Of a stretch of 64,000 bases of DNA, positions 1 through 9,114 are shown in pieces (the first letter of the stretch is position 1; each line of letters opens with the position of its first letter). A program made the translations under genes and the position numbers. Below the pieces are notes generated by a model, which was not told the DNA's origin, did no database searches, and saw only the letters and a list, made by a program, of their open reading frames with translations. The stretch comes from Desulfovibrio sp. TomC (GTDB taxonomy: Bacteria; Desulfobacterota; Desulfovibrionia; Desulfovibrionales; Desulfovibrionaceae), in contig NZ_JSEH01000009.1 in assembly GCF_000801335.2 (NCBI RefSeq), positions 150,944-214,943 on the forward strand, in the 5' to 3' direction.

Positions 1-231
1 CCCTCGCGCCTCTCGCCCGGCAGCTACGCCATCGAAGCCTATGCCGTGAAAGACGGGGCCATTAAGGCCCGCGACGTCCAGGCCGTCGAGGCGGCGCTGA
101 GCGGCGCGCCCGCCTTCCTGGCCAACCTCGCCTTCAACCATGGGGCATGGTACGGTATCCTGGCCTCGATCATCGCCATCCTGGGCGGCCTTGGCATCGG
201 TCTGGTCTTCCAGAGCAAGGGAGCGCACTAG
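1..231 (+). CDS. TIGR02186-type membrane protein, C-terminal fragment
   Basis: The reading frame is open from the first base, so only the last 76 residues of a longer protein are present; the GTG at 46 is internal. The visible part has a short soluble stretch (SPGSYAIEAYAVKDG) followed by a hydrophobic C-terminal helix (GILASIIAILGGLGIGLVF) and a short basic tail. This order resembles the end of the TIGR02186/Alph_Pro_TM family, periplasmic-domain proteins with one C-terminal anchor that often neighbour TauE/SafE exporters. It ends 5 bases before the dikinase gene, so the two are probably co-transcribed. The family call rests on the pattern of this short piece only. Confidence 0.6.
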   Translation, partial: PSRLSPGSYAIEAYAVKDGAIKARDVQAVEAALSGAPAFLANLAFNHGAWYGILASIIAILGGLGIGLVFQSKGAH

Positions 232-236
232 GTCCT

Positions 237-2792
237 ATGAGACTTTCCGGCATCATAGACAGGCTTACGTGGTGGCACAGAAAGCCGCCCGTGCCCTTCT
301 CGGTGCTTTTTAAGAAATTCAAAAGCATCCTGGAGCGCAACAACGCCATCCTGGAGCTTATCGCCGACATGGGCGATAAGCTCGGGGGCGACTACGTCTA
401 TGACCGGCAGTACATCTTCGATTCCTGCGAAAAGCTCGGCGATCAGGTTTTCAAGCTCGTTTCGGATCTAAGCCTCCTGTGTCAGCGCAAGAACGTGGCC
501 CTTTTCAACACCTTCGAGCGCATCCAGCAGCAGATCCAGGCCGAGCTGGCCGGTCGTCGGGCCCTTTCGCGCCCCGACCACATTTTGCCCCTGGCCGAAC
601 TGACCCACGATCTGGCCGACGAGGGCGGCAACAAGATGGCCAACGTGGGCGACATCCGAAACATCCTCGGCTTCACCGTCCCCGAGGGCTTCGTCATTAC
701 GGCCGGAGCCTATTTCGAGGTCATGGAACGGGCCGGCCTGCGCCAGCAGGCGGCCGAGACCACCCGCCGCCTGTGCGACAGCCAGGGGGCGGAATTGGCT
801 GCGGAGGCCGAACGCCTGGGCCGGACCATCCGGGAAATGCCGCTGCCCAAGGGCCTGGCCAGGGCCATCGAGCAGGCGGCCAAGCGGCTGTCCGAGGGCG
901 GACGCTACTTGCTTGCCGTGCGCTCCAGCGCCTGGGGCGAGGATGGCGAATCAAGCTTCGCCGGCATGTACGAAAGCGTGCTCGGCGTTGCCCCGGGCGA
1001 CATCCTGGCGGCCTACCGCCGGGTGCTGGCCAGTCTTTTTTGCGAAGAGGCTCTGCGCTACCGGCTGCACCGCGAGCAATGCGGCGAGGAGCCGGCCATG
1101 GCCGTCGGGGTGATGCGCATGGTGGAGGCCACGGTCAGCGGGGGGCTTTACACCTACGCGCCGCTGGAAGAGCAGGACCAGGCCATGGTGGTCAGCGCCG
1201 CCTGGGGCCTGGGCAAGCCCATTGTGGACGGCACGGCTGAAACCGACACCTATCTGGTCGGGCGCGAACCGCCGCATACCCTGATTTCTTCCGACATCGC
1301 CGCCAAAACGACCATGCTGTGCCTGGACCCGGCCGGGGGCACGTCCACCTGCGACGTTCCGCCGCCGGAGCGCGACGCGCCCTGCTTAAGCGCCGGCCAG
1401 CTCGACCGGCTGGCCCGGACGGCCATGGCCCTGGAGCGGTTTTTCAAACGTCCCCTGGACGTGGAATGGGCTCTGACGGACGCCGACGAGTTGGTGATCC
1501 TGCAGGCCCGTCCCCTGTCCATTCGTCCCCGATACTGCGCTTTGTCGGCCGACGCCGCCGATGCGGCCGGGGATGCGCCCGTACTGCTCTCGGGCCGGGG
1601 CATCACGGCCATGGGCGGCGTGTCCTCCGGTCCGGTCCATCTGGTGACCGAGGGCCAGGACCTCTCGGACTTTCCCTACGGGGCCATCCTGGTGGCCCGG
1701 CATTCCTCGCCCCGCTACGCCAAGGTGATGCCCAAGTGCCGGGGCATCATCACCGACGTCGGCTCGGCCACCGGCCATATGGCCACCATCGCCCGCGAGC
1801 TGCGCGTGCCCACCCTGGTCGGGGCCGGCAGCGCCACCCGCACGCTGCGCCAGGGCCAGGAGATCACCCTTGATGCCGACCACATCATTGTCTACGAGGG
1901 CTTTGTGGAAGCGCTTTGCCGCAACGAGCTGGTGCGCGAGGACGTCTTCGAGGAATCCTGGGAATACCGGACCCTCAAACGGGTGCTTAGGCACATAAGC
2001 CCCCTGACCCTGCTCGATCCCAAGGCCGATTCCTTCCGGCCGGAAGGCTGCAAGACCTTCCACGACATCGCCCGCTACGTCCACCAGCGGGCCGTGGACA
2101 AGCTTATTTCCCTGTCGGAAACCCACCAGGAGCTGACCAAGGGCGCACGCAAGCTCGCCACCCAGCTGCCCCTGGGCCTGACCGTCATCGACGTGGAAGG
2201 CGGCCTGGACCCGGCCGCCGGCAACGACGCCACCGAGGACGACATCCGCTGCCGGCCGCTTCGGGCCATCCTGGACGGCATGAACGCGACCGGCATGTGG
2301 GAGACCGCCCCGGTGGCCGTGGATATGAGCAGCTTCATGTCGAGCGTCACCCGCACCCTGTCGGCCGACATGGCCCATCCCGCGGCCATGGGGCGCAATC
2401 TGGCCGTTATCTCCAAGGAATACTTGAACCTCCACCTGCGCCTGGGCTACCACTTCACCGTAGTGGATGCCTTCCTGGGTGGTTCGGTCAACGACAATGT
2501 CATTTTTTTCCGGTTCATGGGCGGGGTAACGGATTTCACCCGCCGGTCCCGCCGGGCGACGCTGGTGGCTGCGGTGCTCGAACATTTCGATTTTGTGGCG
2601 GAGATCAAGGGGGATATGGTCATGGGGCGGGTCAAAAAACACCCCACCCGGGCCATGCTGGACAAGATGTTCATGCTCGGCGGGCTGATCGGCTACACCC
2701 GCCAGCTGGACGCCAAGCTCGACTCCGACGAAGCCGGGCAACGCCACCTTGAGCTTTTTTTGAACCGTATTGCCGCCGTGAGGGAGACGTGA
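237..2792 (+). CDS. PEP-synthase-like dikinase with non-canonical C-terminal domain (paralogue 1)
   Basis: This 851-residue protein starts at ATG 237, just after the upstream stop; an earlier in-frame start would lie inside the upstream gene. Residues 1-110 form a predicted helical domain. A pyruvate-phosphate-dikinase-type ATP-grasp follows, with the nucleotide-site signature VRSSAWGEDGESSFAG around Arg229 and the closing motif DVEWAL...LQARPL. A swivelling phosphohistidine domain follows (TDVGSATGHMATIAREL, His514). Known PEP synthases and PPDKs then have a TIM barrel binding PEP/pyruvate; here the last 250 residues (from YRTLKRVLRHISPL) do not look like that barrel. The likely chemistry is ATP-dependent phosphorylation of the histidine and transfer to an unknown acceptor. 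The gene overlaps the next by 4 bases. Confidence 0.8.
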   Translation: MRLSGIIDRLTWWHRKPPVPFSVLFKKFKSILERNNAILELIADMGDKLGGDYVYDRQYIFDSCEKLGDQVFKLVSDLSLLCQRKNVALFNTFERIQQQIQAELAGRRALSRPDHILPLAELTHDLADEGGNKMANVGDIRNILGFTVPEGFVITAGAYFEVMERAGLRQQAAETTRRLCDSQGAELAAEAERLGRTIREMPLPKGLARAIEQAAKRLSEGGRYLLAVRSSAWGEDGESSFAGMYESVLGVAPGDILAAYRRVLASLFCEEALRYRLHREQCGEEPAMAVGVMRMVEATVSGGLYTYAPLEEQDQAMVVSAAWGLGKPIVDGTAETDTYLVGREPPHTLISSDIAAKTTMLCLDPAGGTSTCDVPPPERDAPCLSAGQLDRLARTAMALERFFKRPLDVEWALTDADELVILQARPLSIRPRYCALSADAADAAGDAPVLLSGRGITAMGGVSSGPVHLVTEGQDLSDFPYGAILVARHSSPRYAKVMPKCRGIITDVGSATGHMATIARELRVPTLVGAGSATRTLRQGQEITLDADHIIVYEGFVEALCRNELVREDVFEESWEYRTLKRVLRHISPLTLLDPKADSFRPEGCKTFHDIARYVHQRAVDKLISLSETHQELTKGARKLATQLPLGLTVIDVEGGLDPAAGNDATEDDIRCRPLRAILDGMNATGMWETAPVAVDMSSFMSSVTRTLSADMAHPAAMGRNLAVISKEYLNLHLRLGYHFTVVDAFLGGSVNDNVIFFRFMGGVTDFTRRSRRATLVAAVLEHFDFVAEIKGDMVMGRVKKHPTRAMLDKMFMLGGLIGYTRQLDAKLDSDEAGQRHLELFLNRIAAVRET

Positions 2793-3229
2793 GCGTGACC
2801 CCCGACACCCCCGAGACCCCGGCTTCCGGCCCGGACGCGCCGGCCCAGCGACCCAGAACCAGCATCCTGGTCCTTGACGACGAACCCATTGTCTGCAAGC
2901 GCCTCAAACCGTTTTTCCAGAAGGCGGGCTACGAGGTGGAAGCCTTCAACCTGCCGGCCGAGGCCCTGTCCCGGGTCGAGGAACGCCGCTTCGACGTGGT
3001 CATCACCGACCTCAAGATGCAGGGCCTGGACGGTCTGGCCTTTCTCGGCAAGGTCAAGGCCCTGTACCCGGATACCGACGTCATCGTCATCACCGGGTTC
3101 GCCACCATGGAAACCGCCCGGGAATCCTTCCGCAAGGGCGTGTTCGACTTCGTGGCCAAGCCGTTTAAGCTGGCCAAGATCCTCGACGGCGTGCGCCGCA
3201 TCGAAAAGGAGCGGGGGCTCGTCCCCTAG
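2789..3229 (+). CDS. Stand-alone response regulator receiver
   Basis: A 146-residue protein with one CheY-like receiver and no output domain. An acidic pocket (LDDE, residues 29-32), the phosphoacceptor Asp74 (VITDLKM) and the conserved Lys (FVAKPFK) are all present, preceded by a 24-residue Pro-rich tail. Translation starts at GTG 2789, overlapping the previous stop (GTGA), with a GAGGGAGA ribosome site just upstream. It is wedged between two dikinase paralogues, so it probably gates or reports on them, or relays phosphate from a kinase outside the window. Its sequence resembles the receiver of NtrC-type regulators (ITGFATMETA). No cognate kinase is adjacent. Confidence 0.85.
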   Translation: MSVTPDTPETPASGPDAPAQRPRTSILVLDDEPIVCKRLKPFFQKAGYEVEAFNLPAEALSRVEERRFDVVITDLKMQGLDGLAFLGKVKALYPDTDVIVITGFATMETARESFRKGVFDFVAKPFKLAKILDGVRRIEKERGLVP

Positions 3230-3239
3230 GCGCGCCACG

Positions 3240-5633
3240 ATGGGCAAAAACCGGGACCACAAGGAACACGAAGCCATGGGGCCGGGGTCCGCCCGGTTTT
3301 TGTTTCGCACGTTCAAACGCATTCTGGCCTGCAACACCGCCGCCCTGGAAGGCATGGCCCGCATGGACCGGGCTCTTGGCGGCGAGTACGTCTTCGATAC
3401 GGCCTATCTCGAAAGCGCCGTGCGCGACGTCTGCCGCCTGACCCACCTCTCGGCCTACCACTTAAACGGCATGGCCGGGGAAGGGTATGTGGCCCTCTAC
3501 GACGCCGCCCTGGCCGTCAAGGACGCCCTGGAAGACATCCTGGCCGGCGGCATGGGACCGCTGGCCGGCCGTTGGCTGCTCCCTTTTGCCGAAATCGGCT
3601 GGGAGATGGAGCCGCTGGTCGGGCTGGCTGGCGTTGGGCTGGCCGTTCTCGGCCGGCGCATGGGACTGCCGGCTCCGGACGGACTGGCGGTCACGGTCAC
3701 GGGCATGGCCGAGGCTGCAACCGGGGAGCGGGCGGCCGTTTTGGCCGAGGTGGAAGCGGGTGTTGGCGAACTCGTTTCGCGCCTGGGCGGTCCCCGGCCC
3801 CTGGAACTGACCCTGGTCGCCGCCGGGGCCGAGGGCGCGGGAACGGTGCTGGCTACGGCCTATGCCGCCGGTCCTCGCGAGGCCGGACAGGCCGTGGCGG
3901 GCTTTGCCGAGACGCACGGGCACGCCGGCCCTGTGGCCGTCTGTGTGCGGCCGCACCTGACCGGGTCCGTGGCCGGCACGCTGCAAACCCTGGCCCACGA
4001 CCCCAATCTTCCCCCAGCCATGCTGGCCGTGGCCCAGGGCCGGCCCCAGGCCGGGACGCCAGCCGGCCTGATGGACCGTTCCTGGCTGTCCCGCAATGCG
4101 CCGCACGCCCCGCTGCGCACCCGGCTGGCCGTCAAACCCCTGGACGGTCCCCTGCCCGGCGGCAGTCCTGCCGGCCCGGGGCGGGGCCATTCGCTTCGCG
4201 GCTCAAGCTGGCTCACCCCGCCCCAGACCGCTCTGTTGGCCGAGCTTGGGCTGGCCGCCGAACGCGCCCTGGGCGGCCCATGCCTGCTGTCCTGGGTCCT
4301 GGCCGAGGACGGCGGTTTCTGGCTGACCGGTCTGGAACCGGTGGCCACGGCCTATCCGGATTGGCCCGAGGATGCCGGCGAGACCTACCCCGCTCCCGGG
4401 GAGGCCGACCGGCTGCTGGTCGGCGGCCAGATGGCCTGCGGCGGGGTCGGGGCCGGGCCGGTGGTCCTGCTTAACGACGACACCCCGCCGGCTTCGGTTC
4501 CGCTCGGCTCCGTGGGCGTGGCCCGCACGGCCAGTCCGGCCCTTTCGCGCCTCGTTCCCCGGCTTGGGGCGCTGTTGGCCGAGGTGGGCACCCCGGCCAG
4601 CCATCTGGCCACGGTTGTCCGGGAAAACCGGGTGCCGGCGGTCTTTGGCCTGAAAGAGGCCGCCTCGCTGCCGGTCGGGACCATGGTCACGGTGGACGCC
4701 GAGGAGACCGCCGTCTACCGGGGCGTGGTCGAGCCGCTTTTGCGCCAGGCCGCCATGCAGGGCGCGCGTCTGGGGTCGGAACCCGAATACCTGATCCTGC
4801 GCCGGCTGCTGCGCCATATCCGGCCGCTCAACCTGGTGGACCCCAAGACTGCGAATTTTGTCCCGGAACAGTGCCGTACCTGCCACGACATCATCCATTT
4901 CGCCCACGAAAAGGCTGTGGATCGGCTCCTGGCCCTTGACGCAACCGGGCAGGGGGGGCTTGGCGCGCCCCGGCGGCTGCGGGAGGAATCGCCCTTTGAA
5001 CTCGGCATCGTGGACGTGGGCGGCGGGCTGGCCGGGACCGGCGGCCCGGTGGGTCTTGACGACGTGCTCAGCCGGCCGCTGCGGGCGTTTCTGGAGGGCC
5101 TGCTGCTGCGCTCGGTCTGGCGTCAGGGTCCGGCCCGGTTGCGCCTGGGCGACATCATGGCCGGGCTTGGCCGCACCTCCCAGGCCCTGGCTGCCGCCCC
5201 GGGCATGGTCGGCAGCAATCTGGCCCTGGCGGCGGCTGATTACGCCAACATCACCCTGCGCCTGGGCTACCATTTCAGCGTGATCGATGCCGTGGTGTCG
5301 GACCGGCCGGAACACACCTTCATCTATTTCCGGTTTGCCGGCGGCTTTGCCGACAGCGACCGCCGCGCCCGGCGGGCCGGGCTTATCCTGACCGTGCTGT
5401 CGCGCCTGGGCTTTCGGGCCAGCCGGCAGGGCGATCTGGTGGTCGGCAAGCGAAAACTCATGGAAGCCGGGGAGGCTTTGGCAGTCCTGCGCCTGTTGGG
5501 GGCGCTTTCCGCCTACACCCGCCAGCTCGATGTGGAACTGGCCAGCGAGGACGCCGTGGCCCGGCTGGCCAGGGAATTCCTGGACATCTGTGGCCTGGAC
5601 GCCGTCGAGGCCCTCTCGCAGGAGGCGCTATGA
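3240..5633 (+). CDS. Degenerate dikinase-like protein (paralogue 2)
   Basis: A 797-residue paralogue of the two flanking dikinases. The N-terminal helical domain (FRTFKRILACNTAALEGMARM) and the C-terminal domain (LRRLLRHIRPLNLVDPKTANF) align well with them. The middle differs: the ATP-grasp signature VRSSA...EDG...SFAG is absent and the region is Ala/Gly-rich. The phosphohistidine loop survives (AEVGTPASHLATVVREN, His455). This suggests loss of nucleotide chemistry with retention of a regulatory, scaffold or phosphocarrier role. The start at ATG 3240 follows the receiver stop by 10 bases; an alternative ATG lies 36 bases downstream. The gene overlaps the third paralogue by ATGA. Confidence 0.7.
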   Translation: MGKNRDHKEHEAMGPGSARFLFRTFKRILACNTAALEGMARMDRALGGEYVFDTAYLESAVRDVCRLTHLSAYHLNGMAGEGYVALYDAALAVKDALEDILAGGMGPLAGRWLLPFAEIGWEMEPLVGLAGVGLAVLGRRMGLPAPDGLAVTVTGMAEAATGERAAVLAEVEAGVGELVSRLGGPRPLELTLVAAGAEGAGTVLATAYAAGPREAGQAVAGFAETHGHAGPVAVCVRPHLTGSVAGTLQTLAHDPNLPPAMLAVAQGRPQAGTPAGLMDRSWLSRNAPHAPLRTRLAVKPLDGPLPGGSPAGPGRGHSLRGSSWLTPPQTALLAELGLAAERALGGPCLLSWVLAEDGGFWLTGLEPVATAYPDWPEDAGETYPAPGEADRLLVGGQMACGGVGAGPVVLLNDDTPPASVPLGSVGVARTASPALSRLVPRLGALLAEVGTPASHLATVVRENRVPAVFGLKEAASLPVGTMVTVDAEETAVYRGVVEPLLRQAAMQGARLGSEPEYLILRRLLRHIRPLNLVDPKTANFVPEQCRTCHDIIHFAHEKAVDRLLALDATGQGGLGAPRRLREESPFELGIVDVGGGLAGTGGPVGLDDVLSRPLRAFLEGLLLRSVWRQGPARLRLGDIMAGLGRTSQALAAAPGMVGSNLALAAADYANITLRLGYHFSVIDAVVSDRPEHTFIYFRFAGGFADSDRRARRAGLILTVLSRLGFRASRQGDLVVGKRKLMEAGEALAVLRLLGALSAYTRQLDVELASEDAVARLAREFLDICGLDAVEALSQEAL

Positions 5634-8209
5634 CCCCGGGATGGTGGGCCTGGCTGACCGCGCCCTGGCGTCGGCGGCGTGCGCGCAAAAGCACGGTGGC
5701 CCTGGGCTGGATCAAGGCCCGCTACCACATCTTCCGCGTTCTTTTGGCCAACAACGAACGGGCCCTCGAAACCCTGGCCGAGGTGGACAGGCTTCTGCGC
5801 GAGAATGAGCCGTCCCGGCTGGCCGAAACGCTTCGGGAGCTGCGGGCCATTGTGCTGGAGCTGGCCGACGGCCTCAATCGCCTGACCGACGGCGAACATG
5901 AGGCCCTCTATCCCCGGCTGGCCGGCCTGGAACGCCGCCTGGACGCCGCCCTGGAACGCTACAGCCGGGCCCCGCGCCGGTTGTGGCTGGCCCTTGGCGA
6001 GGTCACGCCGGATATGCGCGAACAGGCCGGCGGCAAGGCCACGCCCCTTGGCGGCCTCATTCGGGCCGGGCTGCCCGTGCCGGACGGCGTGTGCCTCACC
6101 CGCCGGGCCTGCCGGGTCTACCTGCGCCAGACCGGCCTGGAGGATCGCCTCAAGGCGCTGTTGCAACAGGCCCGGGCCCCCGGGGCCGATCTCGGCGATC
6201 TGGCCCGGCAGGCCCGGGACATGATCGTCGCCTCGACCCCGACCGCAGCCTTTGCAGCCGAACTGCGCGCCGCCTGGGACAGCCTGTCCGACGGCGAAAC
6301 CCGGGCCGTCTCCATTCGCAGCAGCGCCTCTTCGGAAGACGGCGCCGAGCACTCCTTTGCCGGACAGTATGCCAGCGTGCTTGGGGTGCGCACCTTCCCG
6401 GCCGCCGTGGCCGCCTTCAAGGACGTGCTGGCCAGCGCCTTTTCGGCCCGGGCCATGGCCTATAGGGCCGCCGCCGGGCTGGCCCGGGAGTCGGTGGACA
6501 TGGCTGTCCTCGGCCAGCGGATGGTCGATGCCCGCACGGCCGGCGTGCTTTTCACCCTGGACCCCATGGACCCGGACAGCGGGCGCATGGTGCTCTCGGC
6601 CGTGCCTGGCCTGGGCACCCAGGCCGTGTCCGGGCAGGCCCCGGCCGATCTCTACCGCCCCAGCCGGGACATCGGCCGGGAACCCATCGAAGCAACACCG
6701 GCCGTTGTGGCCGAAAAAACCGTGCGCGAGGTCCTGGCCGACGACGGCGGCCTTCGCCTGGAAACCGTCCCGGACCAGGACCGGCTGGCTGCCCTGCTTG
6801 CTCCGACGGAAATCGGCCTGCTGCGCGACCACGGGCTGCGCATCGAAGCCCTGGCCGGCTGTCCCCAGGACATCGAATGGGCCATTGACCAGGATGGCGC
6901 GGTCTGGATTCTCCAGGCCCGCCCGGCCAGACTCGTCCGGCCGGCAGCCCCGGCCCAACCCGGCTTCCCGGATGGCCGAGGCGCGGGGCAGATTTTGTTG
7001 TCCGGCGGGGTGGCGGCCTCGCCGGGCAAGGCTGCCGGCCGGCTGGCCGTGGTCCGTACCCGCCAGGAGCTTGACCGGGCGGCCAAGGCCCCCAGGCCGG
7101 TGGTGCTGGCCCTGCACCAGAGCCTTGTGGACGCGGCCTCCCTGGTGCCGGAAGTGGCCGCACTCCTGGTGGACATGGGCAATCCCCTGGACCATCTGGC
7201 CGGGCTGTCCCGGGAACTGGGCATCCCCATGATCATTGGCCTGGGCACGGCCACCACGGCCCTGCCCGAGGGGGAGTGGGTGCTGGCCGACGCCGACCGG
7301 GGCATGGTCCTGGCCGCCGATCCGCTGGTGTGGCAAAGCGCGCCGGCCCCGATCTCCCGCCGGGCCGCGCGCCCCGACGACGCCGCCGCCTCGCTGCGCG
7401 AGTTGGTGCTGCCGCTCAACCTCACCGATGCCTACGGCCCGACCTTTTCCATCCTGGAGTGCCAAAGCCTGCACGATATGGTGCGCTACAGCCATGAAAA
7501 GGCGGTCATTGCCCTGTTCGAGGCCGGCGACGCCATTGCCGAAGAGACCTTTTCCCTGGTGCGCCGGCTCAAGGACGACCAGGGCCTGTCCTTTCTCATC
7601 ATCGACCTGGGCGGCGGCATGGCGGCCGGGAGCGGGGCCGTGGTCGGGGTCGAGGCCATCGCCTGCGAACCGCTTGCCGCCCTGTGCCGGGGTATGGCCA
7701 CGCCGGGGCTTCGCTGGGGCAAGGCCCCGCCCATTGCCGGGGTGACCGGGTTGCTGTCGCGCTCGCTCCTGGACGGACGCAGCGAACGGCCGGTCGGCAA
7801 TCCCAACTACGCCCTGGTGGCCCGGGACTATCTCAACTTAAACGCCCGGGTGGACTACCATTTCGCCATGATCGACGCGGTCTGCGGGGCCAATCCGCGG
7901 GAAAATTCCATCCGCTTCCGGTTCAAAGGCGGCGGCACGGCCGAGATTCAGCGCAACCGCCGGGCCGTGTTCGTGGAAACCGTCATGCGCCAGGAAGAGT
8001 TCTTCACCACCCGCCAGGGCGACATGGTCACAGCCGTGCTGGTGGAAGGCTCCCGGGAGACGATCCGGGCCAAGATGGAGATGCTCGGCCGGTTCCTGGG
8101 CTTTAGCCGCTTGCTCGACGCAGCCATGATCGACGACGACATGCCCGGCCGCGTGGCCGCCGCCTTCCTGGCTGGCGACTACGGCCTGGAGCGTTTGGAG
8201 AGCGAGTAG
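5630..8209 (+). CDS. PEP-synthase-like dikinase with non-canonical C-terminal domain (paralogue 3)
   Basis: An 859-residue protein starting at ATG 5630 within the ATGA overlap. An Arg-rich N-terminus and helical domain (RYHIFRVLLANNERALETL) precede an intact ATP-grasp (IRSSASSEDGAEHSFAGQY, Arg230; DIEWAI...LQARPA). The mobile domain carries a histidine in LVDMGNPLDHLAGLSREL (His522), though its flanks are less canonical than in paralogue 1. The C-terminal 230 residues (ELVLPLNLTDAYGPTFSILEC onward, shared HDMVRYSHEKAV) match the other two paralogues rather than the PEP/pyruvate barrel. It is the last gene of the operon; a dispersed repeat begins 23 bases after its stop. Confidence 0.78.
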   Translation: MTPGWWAWLTAPWRRRRARKSTVALGWIKARYHIFRVLLANNERALETLAEVDRLLRENEPSRLAETLRELRAIVLELADGLNRLTDGEHEALYPRLAGLERRLDAALERYSRAPRRLWLALGEVTPDMREQAGGKATPLGGLIRAGLPVPDGVCLTRRACRVYLRQTGLEDRLKALLQQARAPGADLGDLARQARDMIVASTPTAAFAAELRAAWDSLSDGETRAVSIRSSASSEDGAEHSFAGQYASVLGVRTFPAAVAAFKDVLASAFSARAMAYRAAAGLARESVDMAVLGQRMVDARTAGVLFTLDPMDPDSGRMVLSAVPGLGTQAVSGQAPADLYRPSRDIGREPIEATPAVVAEKTVREVLADDGGLRLETVPDQDRLAALLAPTEIGLLRDHGLRIEALAGCPQDIEWAIDQDGAVWILQARPARLVRPAAPAQPGFPDGRGAGQILLSGGVAASPGKAAGRLAVVRTRQELDRAAKAPRPVVLALHQSLVDAASLVPEVAALLVDMGNPLDHLAGLSRELGIPMIIGLGTATTALPEGEWVLADADRGMVLAADPLVWQSAPAPISRRAARPDDAAASLRELVLPLNLTDAYGPTFSILECQSLHDMVRYSHEKAVIALFEAGDAIAEETFSLVRRLKDDQGLSFLIIDLGGGMAAGSGAVVGVEAIACEPLAALCRGMATPGLRWGKAPPIAGVTGLLSRSLLDGRSERPVGNPNYALVARDYLNLNARVDYHFAMIDAVCGANPRENSIRFRFKGGGTAEIQRNRRAVFVETVMRQEEFFTTRQGDMVTAVLVEGSRETIRAKMEMLGRFLGFSRLLDAAMIDDDMPGRVAAAFLAGDYGLERLESE

Positions 8210-8232
8210 AGGGGAGGGGAGGAGAGAAAGGC

Positions 8233-8420
8233 ATGCCTCCGGCGGCCAAAGGGCAGTGCCCTTTGGAATCCCACCTCGTCTGCAGGCCACGCTATGCCCT
8301 TCCCCGTATCCTTCCCGTTTGGGGCGCGGCTGTGCCCTCGGGCCAAGCCCGAGGGCACAGCCGCGCCCCGGGCAGGGAGGGTCCGGGAGGGGGTTACCCC
8401 CTCCCGGCCGCCGGAGGCAT
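8233..8420 (+). repeat. Dispersed structured repeat, full-length copy A
   Basis: A 188-bp element bounded by perfect 15-bp inverted ends (ATGCCTCCGGCGGCC and its complement). Inside are three hairpins: a short AAAGGGCA/TGCCCTTT stem, a 23-bp stem with a 3-base loop (8321-8343 with 8347-8369), and CCGGGAGGGGG-TTA-CCCCCTCCCGG near the right end. It fills the space between the end of the dikinase operon and the convergent phosphatase gene. The copy at 16968-17158 is the same element inverted. Its left end follows an AGGAGAG-like stretch and an ATG, giving an open frame starting MPPAA. Confidence 0.85.
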
Positions 8421-8442
8421 TCTTACGACTTCAGCGTCTCAT

Positions 8443-9114
8443 TTAGGCGTGGTGAAAGCGCAGCATCGGCAGTTCCACGGCTGTGAGCACCCGGCCCCAG
8501 CCTGCGCCGGTGTCCACGCCGATCAGCCCCGGGGCGACCAGCGGCGTCTCCAGGGGCACATGGCCAAAGACCAGGGTCCGGCCGCTCTCTGCCCAGCCCT
8601 GCCGGGGCAGGGTCCGGTTGGACAGCAGGCTTTCCAGGGCCAGGCCCTGGGCAGCGTCCGGGTCGGCGTCGTCTGGCAGGGGCGCGTGGAAAAAGACATA
8701 GGGACCGGCTTGATGCCAGCGGTGCAGATTCCGGAAAAAATCCTGATGTTCCTGGGGCATGAAGTCGATGCCCTGGTCCCCGGGGGCGCTTTCGTAGCTG
8801 TCAAGCGTGGCCTGAAAGCCAAAACGCCGCAGCAGGCGCAGGTCTTCCGGGGAGCGCGAGGCGTCGTAGCGCAGCAGGGCGGCTTCGTGGTTGCCAAGGA
8901 GAAAGACGGTGTCCGGGCGTTTGTTCCCCAGGGCCGCCAGCCGGTCGATCACCTGCCGGGAGTCTGGGCCCCGGTCGATGTAATCTCCCAGAAATACCAG
9001 TTGGGCCGTGGGGTCGAGGCCATCCAGACGGCCGAGCAGGGCGTCGAGCTTCTCTGCCTGACCGTGGATGTCGCCGACGGCGAAGAGGGTGTGGGGAAGC
9101 GGCGTGACAGGCAT
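8443..9114 (-). CDS. Calcineurin-like serine/threonine phosphatase
   Basis: A 223-residue metallophosphatase with the full motif set of bacterial PPP-family enzymes: GDIHGQ near the N-terminus, GDYIDRGPDS, then LLGNHE, followed by later histidines (FFHAPL, FGHVPLE). These residues bind the two-metal centre that hydrolyses phosphoesters, either phosphoprotein or diadenosine tetraphosphate (ApaH-like). ATG 9114 starts the first beta strand (HTLFAVGDIHG) and has GGAG upstream; a longer frame to 9396 adds only low-complexity sequence and is rejected. It is transcribed alone, downstream of the TauE operon with a terminator-like hairpin between. Confidence 0.9.
   Translation of the reverse strand: MPVTPLPHTLFAVGDIHGQAEKLDALLGRLDGLDPTAQLVFLGDYIDRGPDSRQVIDRLAALGNKRPDTVFLLGNHEAALLRYDASRSPEDLRLLRRFGFQATLDSYESAPGDQGIDFMPQEHQDFFRNLHRWHQAGPYVFFHAPLPDDADPDAAQGLALESLLSNRTLPRQGWAESGRTLVFGHVPLETPLVAPGLIGVDTGAGWGRVLTAVELPMLRFHHA

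Noticed and set aside
1386..2747. 453-codon open frame on the minus strand
   Set aside because: It is antisense to dikinase paralogue 1. Its product is Gly/His/Gln-rich with no domain, as expected of the complement of GC-rich coding DNA.
5513..7495. 660-codon open frame on the minus strand
   Set aside because: Antisense shadow of dikinase paralogues 2 and 3; the forward strand encodes recognisable motifs and tight gene overlaps.
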